From Allomuricauda sp. (GTDB taxonomy: Bacteria; Bacteroidota; Bacteroidia; Flavobacteriales; Flavobacteriaceae): 48,016 bases of DNA. The stretch spans positions 1,506,600-1,554,615 of the forward strand of contig CP051244.1 of the NCBI GenBank assembly GCA_017795045.1. The letters run 5' to 3'. Of the stretch, positions 10,231 to 18,320 are shown in pieces. Made by a program: the position numbers and the translations under genes. Below the pieces are notes generated by a model. That model was not told the DNA's origin and searched no databases. It saw nothing but the letters and a program-made list of their open reading frames with translations. Position 1 is the first letter of the stretch; the number at the start of each line of letters is the position of its first letter.

Positions 10231-10785
10231 ATGATGCATAACTATATAGCACTTCTAAGGGGAATCAATGTGGGTGGCCAAAAGAAGATAAAAATGGCAG
10301 ACCTAAGGGAAACCTTGATCAAAACAGGATTGAACCATGTGGAGACCTACATTCAGAGTGGTAATGTGGTTTTTAGGGATGGGGAATCGAACAAGCGAGT
10401 GCTTGAAAGCCGCATCCATAAGGCCATTTTGGATGATTTTGGGTTTGAGGTACCCGTTTTGGTGGTATTGGAAGAGGATATCAAGGGAATATTGGATAAA
10501 AATCCGTTCAATCAAAATGATGAGGACAATAAATTATATTATGTATTGCTCAAAGAACCTCCGGGGAAGGATGTCATAAATGAATTCAATGAACTCCATT
10601 TTGAACAAGAAGATTTTTATATCACGGAAGCCTGTGTCTACCTACTATGCAAAAAGGGATATGGAAACGCCAAACTCAGTAATAATTTGGTAGAGCAAAA
10701 ACTCAAAGTGGAAGCCACCACCCGCAATTTAAGAACCATGCAAAAACTGCTGGATATGGTCCAAAAAAAAGTAGTCAGCCAATAG
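10231..10785 (+). CDS. DUF1697 family protein
   Basis: 184 aa. The N-terminus YIALLRGINVGGQKKIKMADLRE and the following ETYIQSGNVVFRD are diagnostic of DUF1697, an alpha/beta fold of unknown biochemical role found as a stand-alone cytoplasmic protein. Two adjacent ATGs at 10231 and 10234 leave the first residue uncertain. It is a single gene, divergent from glpK and convergent with the tspO homologue across the repeat block at 10811-10961. Confidence 0.9.
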   Translation: MMHNYIALLRGINVGGQKKIKMADLRETLIKTGLNHVETYIQSGNVVFRDGESNKRVLESRIHKAILDDFGFEVPVLVVLEEDIKGILDKNPFNQNDEDNKLYYVLLKEPPGKDVINEFNELHFEQEDFYITEACVYLLCKKGYGNAKLSNNLVEQKLKVEATTRNLRTMQKLLDMVQKKVVSQ

Positions 10786-10810
10786 TCTTGTCTTTCTCCA
10801 AATAGTATTG

Positions 10811-10961
10811 AACCTGAACTTGCCCTTGAACTTATATTTAAATTTGCACTACCCTGGAGCTTGAACTTGAACTTGTCCTTGAGCTTGTCCTTGCCCTTTA
10901 ACTTATGTTTGAACTTGCCCTTGCCCTTGAACTTGAGCTTGAACTTGCCCTTGAACTTGTA
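10811..10961. repeat. Degenerate hexanucleotide (NNCTTG) tandem repeat block
   Basis: Roughly 150 nt between two convergent genes consist of six-base units of the form NNCTTG, where NN is mostly AA, CC, AG or TC, with interruptions near 10840-10855 and 10900-10907. It is not a CRISPR: there are no spacers and units are contiguous. The block ends in a palindrome AACCCT-A-AGGGTT at 10965-10977 that overlaps the tspO stop. A short echo of the same motif occurs at about 19616-19634 upstream of argH. Confidence 0.8.
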
Positions 10962-10968
10962 TTTAACC

Positions 10969-11445
10969 CTAAGGGTTAAGCTCCCAGACCTTGTAGTTGA
11001 GAACGGCTGCAAAACAAACCCATAATAGATAGGGAACCATTAAAATAGCGGCAGGTTTACTCACCACCTTGAACCATTTAATGGTCAACATGATCAGGGT
11101 GAGCAGCACCAAAATCACCAAAAGGGCCAATAGTGGATTCTTCAATCCAAAAAAGACAATGCTCCACAAAGCGTTGAAAAGCAATTGAAAGACAAAATGA
11201 TAAAGGGCCGTTTTCACCCAAATATGGTGATATCCCTTGGACCAGACCACCCCGGCCGCAACACCCATCAACACATAAAGCACGGTCCAGACCGGGGCAA
11301 AAAGCTCATTGGGAGGGGTAAAGGATGGCTTGTTCAATGTGGTATACCATTCATTCACAGAGCTTTGGGTTGCAAAACCCGAAAGGAAGCCTATGAGAAG
11401 ACACACGGCGACACTGATGGAAATGTAAATGATTCTTTTTTTCAT
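10969..11445 (-). CDS. TspO/MBR family tryptophan-rich membrane protein
   Basis: 158 aa from the ATG at 11445 (a GTG three codons upstream is possible). Five transmembrane helices are expected. WYTTLNKPSFTPPNELFAPVWTVLYVLMG is split over the first loop and second helix, and FGLKNPLLAL and PYLLWVCFAAVLN complete the family pattern. TspO proteins bind porphyrins and other hydrophobic ligands and modulate stress responses; the role here is not deducible. The gene ends in the hexanucleotide repeat block, convergent with the DUF1697 gene. Confidence 0.92.
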   Translation of the reverse strand: MKKRIIYISISVAVCLLIGFLSGFATQSSVNEWYTTLNKPSFTPPNELFAPVWTVLYVLMGVAAGVVWSKGYHHIWVKTALYHFVFQLLFNALWSIVFFGLKNPLLALLVILVLLTLIMLTIKWFKVVSKPAAILMVPYLLWVCFAAVLNYKVWELNP

Positions 11446-11513
11446 GGCTGGCACTACATCAACTAAAATAAGAATTTATTTGAATCCCCTTTCCGGTAAG
11501 AGGCATGCTATCT

Positions 11514-11521
11514 TATATTTG
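11514..11521 (+). promoter_or_regulatory. Candidate -7 element upstream of mvaD
   Basis: TATATTTG is an exact match to TAnnTTTG and lies 14 nt before the mvaD ATG at 11536, implying a very short 5' untranslated region. A matching -33 TTG at normal spacing is not evident, so confidence is limited. Confidence 0.4.
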
Positions 11522-11535
11522 TCCAAACATTTCCC

Positions 11536-12621
11536 ATGACCGAAAACGACTTTTCCCAAAACACCTATTCCCATTTTCCAAAGGAGGGCAAGGTCACATG
11601 GAAGGCTCCCAGCAATATCGCCTTGGTAAAATATTGGGGGAAACTGGCCCATCAGATACCGGCCAACCCATCCATCAGTTTTACATTGGATGCCTGTGCT
11701 ACAACTACTTCAATGGCATTCGGGAAAAAAGAGGAAAGCTCCAATACATTTTCTTTTGACTTCCTTTTTGAGGGGAAACCCAAGGAAGATTTTAAACCCA
11801 AGATCCAAACATTTTTGGAACGTATCGATGCGTATGTTCCTTTTTTAAAGGAATATCATTTGGTTATTGAAACCTCCAATTCCTTTCCGCATAGCAGTGG
11901 GATAGCTTCCTCGGCAAGCGGTATGGCCGCATTGTCCTTGTGTATCATGGACATTGAAAAGCAAATGAATCCTGATATGGACGAGGCCTTTTTCAATAAA
12001 AAAGCGTCCTTTTTGGCCCGTTTGGGTTCGGGAAGCGCCTGTAGGAGTATTGAGGGTGATTTGATTCAATGGGGAACACATAAAAACATACCCGAAAGTT
12101 CCAATCTGTACGGGATCAAATACCCTTTTGAGGTACATCCGGTGTTCAAGAACTATCACGATACCATTTTGTTGGTCCATAAAGGGCAAAAACAGGTCAG
12201 CAGCACCGTAGGACACGAATTGATGCATGGACATCCTTTTGCCGAAAATCGGTTCCGGCAAGCACATGAAAATTTGGATGCGTTAAAGGAGGTCTTTGCC
12301 AATGGCGATGTGGAGGAATTCATCAAGATTGTGGAAAGTGAGGCGCTTACCCTACATGCCATGATGATGACCAGTATGCCCTATTTCATTTTAATGAAAC
12401 CGGATACTTTGGAGATTATCAACAAGATTTGGGCCTACCGTTCGGAAACCCATGTTCCCATTTGTTTTACCTTGGATGCAGGGGCCAATGTTCATGTACT
12501 CTACCCAGAGTCGGTCAAGGAAAAAGCCATTCAATTTATTAAGGATGAATTGGTTGAACATTGTGAGAAAGGGCACTACATTTGCGACCGAATTGGCCAA
12601 GGAGCACGAAAAATACAGTAA
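11536..12621 (+). CDS. mvaD: Diphosphomevalonate decarboxylase
   Basis: 361 aa GHMP-superfamily protein. The N-terminal APSNIALVKYWGK is the family signature, PHSSGIASSASGMAAL is the ATP-binding glycine/serine loop, and SGSACRSIEGD follows. Asp314 in CFTLDAGANVHV is the expected catalytic aspartate. It converts mevalonate-5-diphosphate to isopentenyl diphosphate in the cytoplasm. It is the first of a codirectional run with a GHMP mevalonate kinase and a UbiA prenyltransferase, showing that this organism makes isoprenoids by the mevalonate route. Confidence 0.95.
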   Translation: MTENDFSQNTYSHFPKEGKVTWKAPSNIALVKYWGKLAHQIPANPSISFTLDACATTTSMAFGKKEESSNTFSFDFLFEGKPKEDFKPKIQTFLERIDAYVPFLKEYHLVIETSNSFPHSSGIASSASGMAALSLCIMDIEKQMNPDMDEAFFNKKASFLARLGSGSACRSIEGDLIQWGTHKNIPESSNLYGIKYPFEVHPVFKNYHDTILLVHKGQKQVSSTVGHELMHGHPFAENRFRQAHENLDALKEVFANGDVEEFIKIVESEALTLHAMMMTSMPYFILMKPDTLEIINKIWAYRSETHVPICFTLDAGANVHVLYPESVKEKAIQFIKDELVEHCEKGHYICDRIGQGARKIQ

Positions 12622-12759
12622 AACGAACCCAAGGAAACCGTTTTTTTGCGTTCTTTGCCCCAACTTTTGATGGTGATACAAGATTTTGAAGGGAAAACAG
12701 TTTTGTTCATCGGATTAGTTTAACAATCAGACACATAGTTTGTATCTTAGCAATAGTAT

Positions 12760-13698
12760 ATGAAAGGCCCTTTATTTTATTCCAAGATTCTACTTTTCGG
12801 AGAGTATGGTATCATCAAAGATTCCAAAGGCCTTTCCATTCCCTATAATTTTTTTAAAGGAGCTTTAAAAAGCGGTAAGGACCTATCTGGGCAAGCCCTT
12901 AAATCCAACGAAAGCCTTAAGGCTTTTGCAGGGTATTTGAAGCAGCTCCAAGATCAGGAAGAAGGCCTGGTGTCTTTTGATATAAAAGCTTTGGAAGAAG
13001 ACATTGCCAACGGAATGTATTTTGACAGTTCCATTCCCCAAGGTTATGGGATTGGCAGTAGTGGTGCCTTGGTGGCGGCCATTTACGATAAATATGCAAA
13101 GGACAAGATTACAGTGCTTGAAAACCTGACCCGGGACAAATTGTTGAGGTTGAAGGAGATTTTTGGAAAGATGGAATCTTTTTTCCATGGGAAATCTTCA
13201 GGTCTTGACCCTTTGAACAGCTACTTGAGCCTACCCATCCTTATCAATTCCAAGGACAATATTGAATCTACCAGCATACCCTCCCAAAACACCAATGGCA
13301 AGGGTGCCGTATTCCTGTTGGATAGTGGAATCACTGGAGAAACAGCTCCCATGGTACAGATTTTTATGGAGAAGATGAAGCAGGAAGGATTCCGGAATAT
13401 GGTCAAGAACCAATTCGTAAAGCATACCGATGCCTGTGTGGAGGACTTTTTGAACGGAAACATCAAGTCGCTTTTTGGAAACCTGAAGCAACTGTCCCAT
13501 GTGGTTTTTGACCACTTTAAACCCATGATTCCGTCCAAGTTCCACCAACTTTGGAAACAAGGCATTGAAACCAACGATTACTACCTAAAACTTTGTGGTT
13601 CTGGTGGTGGAGGATACATCTTGGGCTTCACCCAAGATTTGGAGAAGGCAAAAAAAGCACTCAAAGACTACAATTTAGAGGTGGTGTACAACTTCTAA
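12760..13698 (+). CDS. GHMP-family kinase, probable mevalonate kinase
   Basis: 312 aa. KILLFGEYGII at the N-terminus, IPQGYGIGSSGALVAA as the ATP loop, catalytic Asp150 in SSGLDPLNSY, and LCGSGGGGYILGF as the third GHMP motif are all present. The sequence is closest in layout to mevalonate kinases, and the placement between mvaD and a prenyltransferase supports that. Phosphomevalonate kinase is the main alternative. No separate phosphomevalonate kinase gene is visible, so that step is encoded elsewhere. It lies 138 nt after mvaD and 9 nt before the UbiA gene. Confidence 0.88.
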   Translation: MKGPLFYSKILLFGEYGIIKDSKGLSIPYNFFKGALKSGKDLSGQALKSNESLKAFAGYLKQLQDQEEGLVSFDIKALEEDIANGMYFDSSIPQGYGIGSSGALVAAIYDKYAKDKITVLENLTRDKLLRLKEIFGKMESFFHGKSSGLDPLNSYLSLPILINSKDNIESTSIPSQNTNGKGAVFLLDSGITGETAPMVQIFMEKMKQEGFRNMVKNQFVKHTDACVEDFLNGNIKSLFGNLKQLSHVVFDHFKPMIPSKFHQLWKQGIETNDYYLKLCGSGGGGYILGFTQDLEKAKKALKDYNLEVVYNF

Positions 13699-13707
13699 AA
13701 TCGTCCC

Positions 13708-14616
13708 ATGTTACTCAGTCGAAAGAACAAACTCTTGCTTTTTAAGCTGTTGAGTCTGTTTTCTGTGGTGCGCGGATATAACATTTTGGTGATCACCTTG
13801 GCCCAGTATCTGGCCTCCATCTACATACTTTCGCCAGATGTTCCGCTTCGGCAGGTGGTGCTTGACCTTAATCTTTTTTTGATCGTTACGGCTTCTGCCT
13901 TGGTCATTGCCAGCGGATATATCATCAATAATTTTTATGATGCGGAAAAGGACCTGATCAACAAACCTACCAAAAGTATGCTGGACAGGTTGGTGAGCCA
14001 GCGGTTTAAGCTGACCACCTATTTTATCCTGAATTTCTTGGCGGTGTTCGCGGCGAGTTATATTTCGTTTAGGGCGGTGTTCTTTTTTTCGGCCTACATT
14101 TTTGGAATCTGGTTCTATTCCCATAAGTTGAAACGCATTCCCTTTTTGGGCAATCTGGTTTCGGCCACTTTGGCCATCGCCCCCTTTTTTGTGGTATTTG
14201 TGTACTATCAGAATTTCAAGACCGTAATTTTTGTACATGCCCTGTTTCTGTTTCTCTTGATTTTGGCCCGCGAAATGATCAAGGATTTGGAGAACATGGC
14301 CGGCGACATGGCGCAGAACTACAAGACCATTCCCATTATTTATGGCCCCAAAGTTTCCAAATTTCTTATCGGCCTGCTCATTGTCCTGACTCTGGTTCCT
14401 GCTCTTTTACTGATCAAGACCTTTGATGTGGGCTATATGTACCTTTATTTTATGGCCTGTATTGCACTACTTTTGCTGTTTTTGGTACTTCTGTGGAAGT
14501 CAGGAGGGAAGCGGGATTATGTTTGGCTCCATAACATCCTGAAGTTTATCATTGTAGCAGGTGTCTTTAGCATTCTCCTGATTGATGTGGACCTCGTTCT
14601 GAACCGAATCCTGTAA
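13708..14616 (+). CDS. UbiA-family prenyltransferase, geranylgeranylglycerol-phosphate synthase-like
   Basis: 302 aa with about eight to nine hydrophobic helices. The first prenyl-diphosphate-binding motif is NNFYDAEKD (Asn74 to Asp82) and the second is REMIKDLENMAGD near residues 189-201, both Asp-rich and in the correct order. Flavobacterial members in this context are usually labelled geranylgeranylglycerol-phosphate geranylgeranyltransferase, but the acceptor has not been shown here; menaquinone- or heme-type acceptors remain possible. It follows the mevalonate kinase by 9 nt, so substrate supply and use are likely co-expressed. Confidence 0.87.
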   Translation: MLLSRKNKLLLFKLLSLFSVVRGYNILVITLAQYLASIYILSPDVPLRQVVLDLNLFLIVTASALVIASGYIINNFYDAEKDLINKPTKSMLDRLVSQRFKLTTYFILNFLAVFAASYISFRAVFFFSAYIFGIWFYSHKLKRIPFLGNLVSATLAIAPFFVVFVYYQNFKTVIFVHALFLFLLILAREMIKDLENMAGDMAQNYKTIPIIYGPKVSKFLIGLLIVLTLVPALLLIKTFDVGYMYLYFMACIALLLLFLVLLWKSGGKRDYVWLHNILKFIIVAGVFSILLIDVDLVLNRIL

Positions 14617-14678
14617 TTGTTTGCCCTAGAGGTTTTTCGGGAGGTAAAAACACTACATTTGCAAAAAATTGATGACTG

Positions 14679-15524
14679 ATGACGAGATCGGACAATAACG
14701 GGAACAGGAGAAATCCAAAAGGCGGCAATAGGGGAGGAAACAACCGTAAGCCCTTTGCCAAAAAATACAATACCCGTGAAAAGGGAAATACCCCACAAAA
14801 AAAATCCAACCCAGATGAGATTCGGTTGAACCGATATATTGCCAACGCGGGTATCTGCTCCCGTAGGGAGGCCGACACCTATATTGCCGCCGGAAATGTA
14901 TCCGTGAACGGAAAGGTGGTGACCGAAATGGGTTACAAGGTGAAACGCTCTGATGACGTCCGTTTCGATGGCAAACGATTAAGCCTCGAGAAGAAAGAAT
15001 ACATCCTTTTGAACAAGCCGAAGAACTTTATCACCACCACCAGTGATGAAAAGGGAAGGCGGACCGTAATGGAGTTGGTTTCGAGTGCTTCCAAGTCCAG
15101 ACTTTTGCCCGTAGGACGGTTGGATCGCAACACCACTGGACTTTTGCTCTTTACCAATGATGGGGATCTTACCAAAAAACTCACCCATCCCAAGCATGGG
15201 GTCCGTAAGATATACCATGTGCATTTGGACAAAAACCTGAGTTTATCCGATCTGCATAAGATTGAGGAAGGCTTGGAACTGGAGGATGGCTCCATTGAGG
15301 TGGACAGCATCAGTTTTATCCAAGGGGCTCCCAAACGCGAAATAGGGGTGGAGATCCATAGCGGAAGAAACCGTATTGTACGCCGTATTTTTGAGCATTT
15401 GGGCTATGAGGTGACCAAATTGGACCGCGTTATCTTTGCCGGACTTACCAAAAAAGATTTGCCACGGGGCCATTGGAGGCATTTGACCGAGCAGGAGATC
15501 ATCAATCTTAGAAACATAAAATAA
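14679..15524 (+). CDS. RsuA/RluB-type pseudouridine synthase
   Basis: 281 aa. A basic, Asn/Gly/Arg/Lys-rich N-terminal tail of about 45 residues precedes an S4 RNA-binding domain (IRLNRYIANAGICSRREAD, about 48-100). The catalytic domain carries Asp149 in the signature GRLDRNTTGLLLFTNDG, and HSGRNRIVRRIFEHLGY closes the family pattern. It should convert a specific uridine in 23S or 16S rRNA to pseudouridine; RluB-like (23S) is my preference. The next gene begins 3 nt after its stop. Confidence 0.93.
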   Translation: MTRSDNNGNRRNPKGGNRGGNNRKPFAKKYNTREKGNTPQKKSNPDEIRLNRYIANAGICSRREADTYIAAGNVSVNGKVVTEMGYKVKRSDDVRFDGKRLSLEKKEYILLNKPKNFITTTSDEKGRRTVMELVSSASKSRLLPVGRLDRNTTGLLLFTNDGDLTKKLTHPKHGVRKIYHVHLDKNLSLSDLHKIEEGLELEDGSIEVDSISFIQGAPKREIGVEIHSGRNRIVRRIFEHLGYEVTKLDRVIFAGLTKKDLPRGHWRHLTEQEIINLRNIK

Positions 15525-15527
15525 AGT

Positions 15528-15968
15528 TTGGAAAAGGCGAAGCTCTACCATATCCGGTTTTGGTTATTGGCACTTTGCTTCTTTACACTTGCGGGTGTTT
15601 TTGAGTTTTTCCTGGGCCGATCGTACTTCGATATCAATATCCATGACACCTATTTTGTCATGGCACAGGCAGATTTGTTCATATTGACCGGACTGTGGTT
15701 TGGTCTCTGCGGATTGGGGTACTGGATTCTCTTCAGGTTAAAGATAAGGGTGTTTCCATGGATGCATTGGGTGCACTTTGTACTGAGTCTTTTGCCTTTT
15801 TTGATGATGTCCCTTACCAATTATATTTCCCCGGAACCCAGCTTTGAAAATCTGACTTTGCTAAAGCGTATGGATTATGCGTGGTTTCTGGTAGTGTTGG
15901 GATTTCTAGTGGGTCAAACCCTGTATTTCCTTAATATTTTTGCTTCTACCTTGTTGGCAAAACGGTAA
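15528..15968 (+). CDS. Small integral membrane protein with a COX1-like HDTYFV motif
   Basis: 146 aa, TTG start 3 nt after the pseudouridine synthase stop. Four hydrophobic helices are visible (about 11-30, 48-70, 82-97 and 116-138). Residues 34-47 read FDINIHDTYFVMAQ, very like the segment of heme-copper oxidase subunit I that ends in the heme-binding histidines (HDTYFVVAHFH). Here the ligand positions are Gln47 and Asp49, so a heme role in the same mode is unlikely. I do not assign a function. It is convergent with the M1 peptidase gene, 7 nt apart. Confidence 0.8.
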   Translation: MEKAKLYHIRFWLLALCFFTLAGVFEFFLGRSYFDINIHDTYFVMAQADLFILTGLWFGLCGLGYWILFRLKIRVFPWMHWVHFVLSLLPFLMMSLTNYISPEPSFENLTLLKRMDYAWFLVVLGFLVGQTLYFLNIFASTLLAKR

Positions 15969-15975
15969 TCCACTC

Positions 15976-17571
15976 TTATAATTTACCCATATCCTCGAAC
16001 AAGGTCCACTGGTTGGGGTCCAATACAACGGAATCTGGTCGGTCTTTGCGCTTGATCTTGAAACTTTTGGAACGTTCGTCCATTTGAATGGCTTCAATGG
16101 TGGTCACACCATCTTTGACCAAACCAATTTCCAAAGGAAACTGAAACGTGTGGTGTTCCTGCAGTTGCGAGAGTTGAATGATCACCTCCCCTTTTTTATA
16201 CTCCCATTTCCATTTGAGTTGGGGATGCCCTTTGGTAAACAGCCATTGCTGGAAAAAGTTTTCCAGATCTTGGCCTGAAACATTTTCCATCACCAGTCGG
16301 AAATCGTTGGTGAGGGCGTTGCTGTTTTGGTAGGTGGCGTAGTACTTGCGGATGCCCTTCCAGAAGGTTTCATCACCCAACGTGTGCCGAAGCATGTTCA
16401 AGACCCAACCGCCCTTTTGGTAAGTGTTGGTGCTTAGCACTCGCATGGGATCTTTAATGGTAAGGTCTATAATGGGTGAGGGACTATTGCGATAGTAGTC
16501 AAAAATCTCATTTTTGTCAATCGCCAGTTCTTCCTTCCTTCGGTCATCGCCATACACGCTTTCCAGATAAAGAATACAGAAATAAGTGGCAAACCCTTCG
16601 CTGAGCCAAACATGGTTCCAGCTTTTCTCGGTAGCCGAATTCCCAAACCATTGGTGCGCAATCTCATGGGCGATCAAGGGTTCCACCGTCTTGTTTCCAG
16701 TCACCGAATTCTCAAAATAGGCTATGGTCCCGGCATTCTCTAGCCCACCCCATTGGGTTTTGGCCTGCATATTGGCCAGTTTGGCATAGGAATAGGGGCC
16801 AATGGTGCTGATAAAATAATCCAGCACGTTCGTTGCGACCGAATAATCGCCAAAGCCATCCAAACGGTTTTGCGGGTACACCCATGCAGACACCTCAATG
16901 TCGTGGACTTCATCAAGAAGCCTAGAAGCAAATTCGGTTACCCCGATGGTCATCACCTTGGTGGCCACAGGGGCGGGTTCTTGGTATATGGTGAGCTTGT
17001 AGCCGTTCTCCAGATTGCTTTCTTCGAGTTTTTTGCCGGTTGCTACTACGTCATACTGGTCTGGCGCGGTGATTTGGAATTCCACACTGGCCTTATCGTA
17101 CGGATGATCTACGGAAGGAAGCCAGTGCCGGGCCAAATTGGGCCAGTTGTCCCCAAAAAAGGAACGCTTCCCATACTTGGTGGTGGAAATCACCAAACCC
17201 CGCTCAGGAACACCATGGTACTTTACGGTATAGGTCCGGGTCCTGCTTTCGGATGCAGTAGGAACGATATTGATTTTGTTATCGGTATAGGAATACTTCG
17301 CAAGTGATGTCCCTTCCAAGACCTCGGTGACTTCCATGCCAAATTCCCCCGACTTTTCAATGAGGTCCAAAGCAAATGGAACAGCTTCGGATTTGAAGGA
17401 AACCACAATTTGGGCCTCCCCTAGTATTTCGTTGTTTTCGTTGTTCAGTTGGAGCCCAAAAACATAGTTTTGCACATCTACGGATTCATTTTTGGGGTAG
17501 AGGTCTTGTGCATTTCCAGTAAGGCAAACAAAGATAAAAGCTAATAATGCGGTAACAGTTCGAAGTTGCAT
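15976..17571 (-). CDS. Secreted M1-family metallopeptidase
   Basis: 531 aa with a Sec signal peptide (MQLRTVTALLAFIFVCLTGNAQ, cleavage after AQ around residue 22). The gluzincin motif is complete: HEIAH near residues 302-306, and EGFATYF about 18 residues further provides the third zinc ligand. QWGGLENAG near residue 270 is the GxMEN-type exopeptidase motif. At about 530 aa it has the N-terminal beta-domain and catalytic domain but no long C-terminal helical domain, as in many Bacteroidota members. It likely trims peptides in the periplasm. Confidence 0.92.
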   Translation of the reverse strand: MQLRTVTALLAFIFVCLTGNAQDLYPKNESVDVQNYVFGLQLNNENNEILGEAQIVVSFKSEAVPFALDLIEKSGEFGMEVTEVLEGTSLAKYSYTDNKINIVPTASESRTRTYTVKYHGVPERGLVISTTKYGKRSFFGDNWPNLARHWLPSVDHPYDKASVEFQITAPDQYDVVATGKKLEESNLENGYKLTIYQEPAPVATKVMTIGVTEFASRLLDEVHDIEVSAWVYPQNRLDGFGDYSVATNVLDYFISTIGPYSYAKLANMQAKTQWGGLENAGTIAYFENSVTGNKTVEPLIAHEIAHQWFGNSATEKSWNHVWLSEGFATYFCILYLESVYGDDRRKEELAIDKNEIFDYYRNSPSPIIDLTIKDPMRVLSTNTYQKGGWVLNMLRHTLGDETFWKGIRKYYATYQNSNALTNDFRLVMENVSGQDLENFFQQWLFTKGHPQLKWKWEYKKGEVIIQLSQLQEHHTFQFPLEIGLVKDGVTTIEAIQMDERSKSFKIKRKDRPDSVVLDPNQWTLFEDMGKL

Positions 17572-17686
17572 AAATAAACCATTTTGGTTGATGGCTCAAG
17601 ATACAATTTTGGGGAAAAGTCTTCGTGACTTTTTGCGGTAACAGAAAAATATAATGGAGAGGAGTTTTTGGAAAGGCACTTATCGT

Positions 17687-18127
17687 TTAGGCGTTGTTAT
17701 ACACTGCTTTATTTTCCCAATCATCTGGTACGCCCAACCAAATTGCGGGTGTTAACCAATCTGACTTTTTAAATTGAACAGTTTCATGAGAAAATTGAAT
17801 TGATTTATTTTGAATTAGATCAATTACCTTATTAATTGACTCTTCAATGTTTAATTCTTGTAATTCAATGTCATCCACTTTAGTTGGTATTTCGGCAAAC
17901 CAACCATTATAATAATTACTTCTAGGCCCGCCTAAACCGTAATTACATTCATTCTCGCCTTCACACCATTCCCACCAAGAAACACCTTTAATTTCAAATC
18001 CCGTTTCAATTAGGTCTTGAATAAACAATTGGTATTTATCTTGCTTGATAATAATATCTATGTATCCAGTTCCAACAGGTTGGGCTTTGTGTTTTATAAG
18101 AATTCTGTCTAGATGTTCTTTGGGCAT
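17687..18127 (-). CDS. AT-rich orphan hypothetical protein
   Basis: 146 aa, no signal peptide and no domain I recognise. The composition is acidic and hydrophilic with a Trp-rich stretch (GVSWWEWCEGENECNYGLGGP, split here from about residue 48). Codon use is clearly more AT-rich than in the neighbouring argH and peptidase genes, pointing to recent acquisition. The flanks resemble those of the orphan genes at the right end of the window (AATAGTTATG upstream; a GTGTAT-AACAACG element downstream), suggesting a mobile gene cassette. Confidence 0.65.
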   Translation of the reverse strand: MPKEHLDRILIKHKAQPVGTGYIDIIIKQDKYQLFIQDLIETGFEIKGVSWWEWCEGENECNYGLGGPRSNYYNGWFAEIPTKVDDIELQELNIEESINKVIDLIQNKSIQFSHETVQFKKSDWLTPAIWLGVPDDWENKAVYNNA

Positions 18128-18258
18128 TATTATTGTACATAACTATTAAGCTAAACGTTGTTTTAATGACGCTTTAGCGACAGATAAGTGAAGTTAGGGT
18201 TTGTCTTGTATAAATTCTACCCTAATTGACGGATGCCCCATTTGAATTGATGAATCAG

Positions 18259-18286
18259 AAAAAAAGATTCCCGCTTTCGCGGGAAT
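18259..18286 (-). terminator. Terminator of the arginine operon
   Basis: Downstream of the argH stop on the minus strand an 8-bp stem ATTCCCGC / GCGGGAAT (18267-18274 with 18279-18286) with a GAAA tetraloop is followed by C and seven Ts (18265-18259). This is a textbook intrinsic terminator. The same stem recurs at 25225-25244 inside the operon without a T-run. Confidence 0.88.
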
Positions 18287-18320
18287 GACAAATTTGTATT
18301 ATGAAAATCAGGGATAAATT

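Noticed and set aside
10811..10961. CRISPR array
   Set aside because: Repeat units are 6 nt and contiguous without unique spacers; no cas genes nearby.
10638..11012. Lys-rich minus-strand frame across the hexanucleotide repeat
   Set aside because: It is produced by the NNCTTG repeats, runs antisense to DUF1697 and overlaps the tspO 3' end in another frame.
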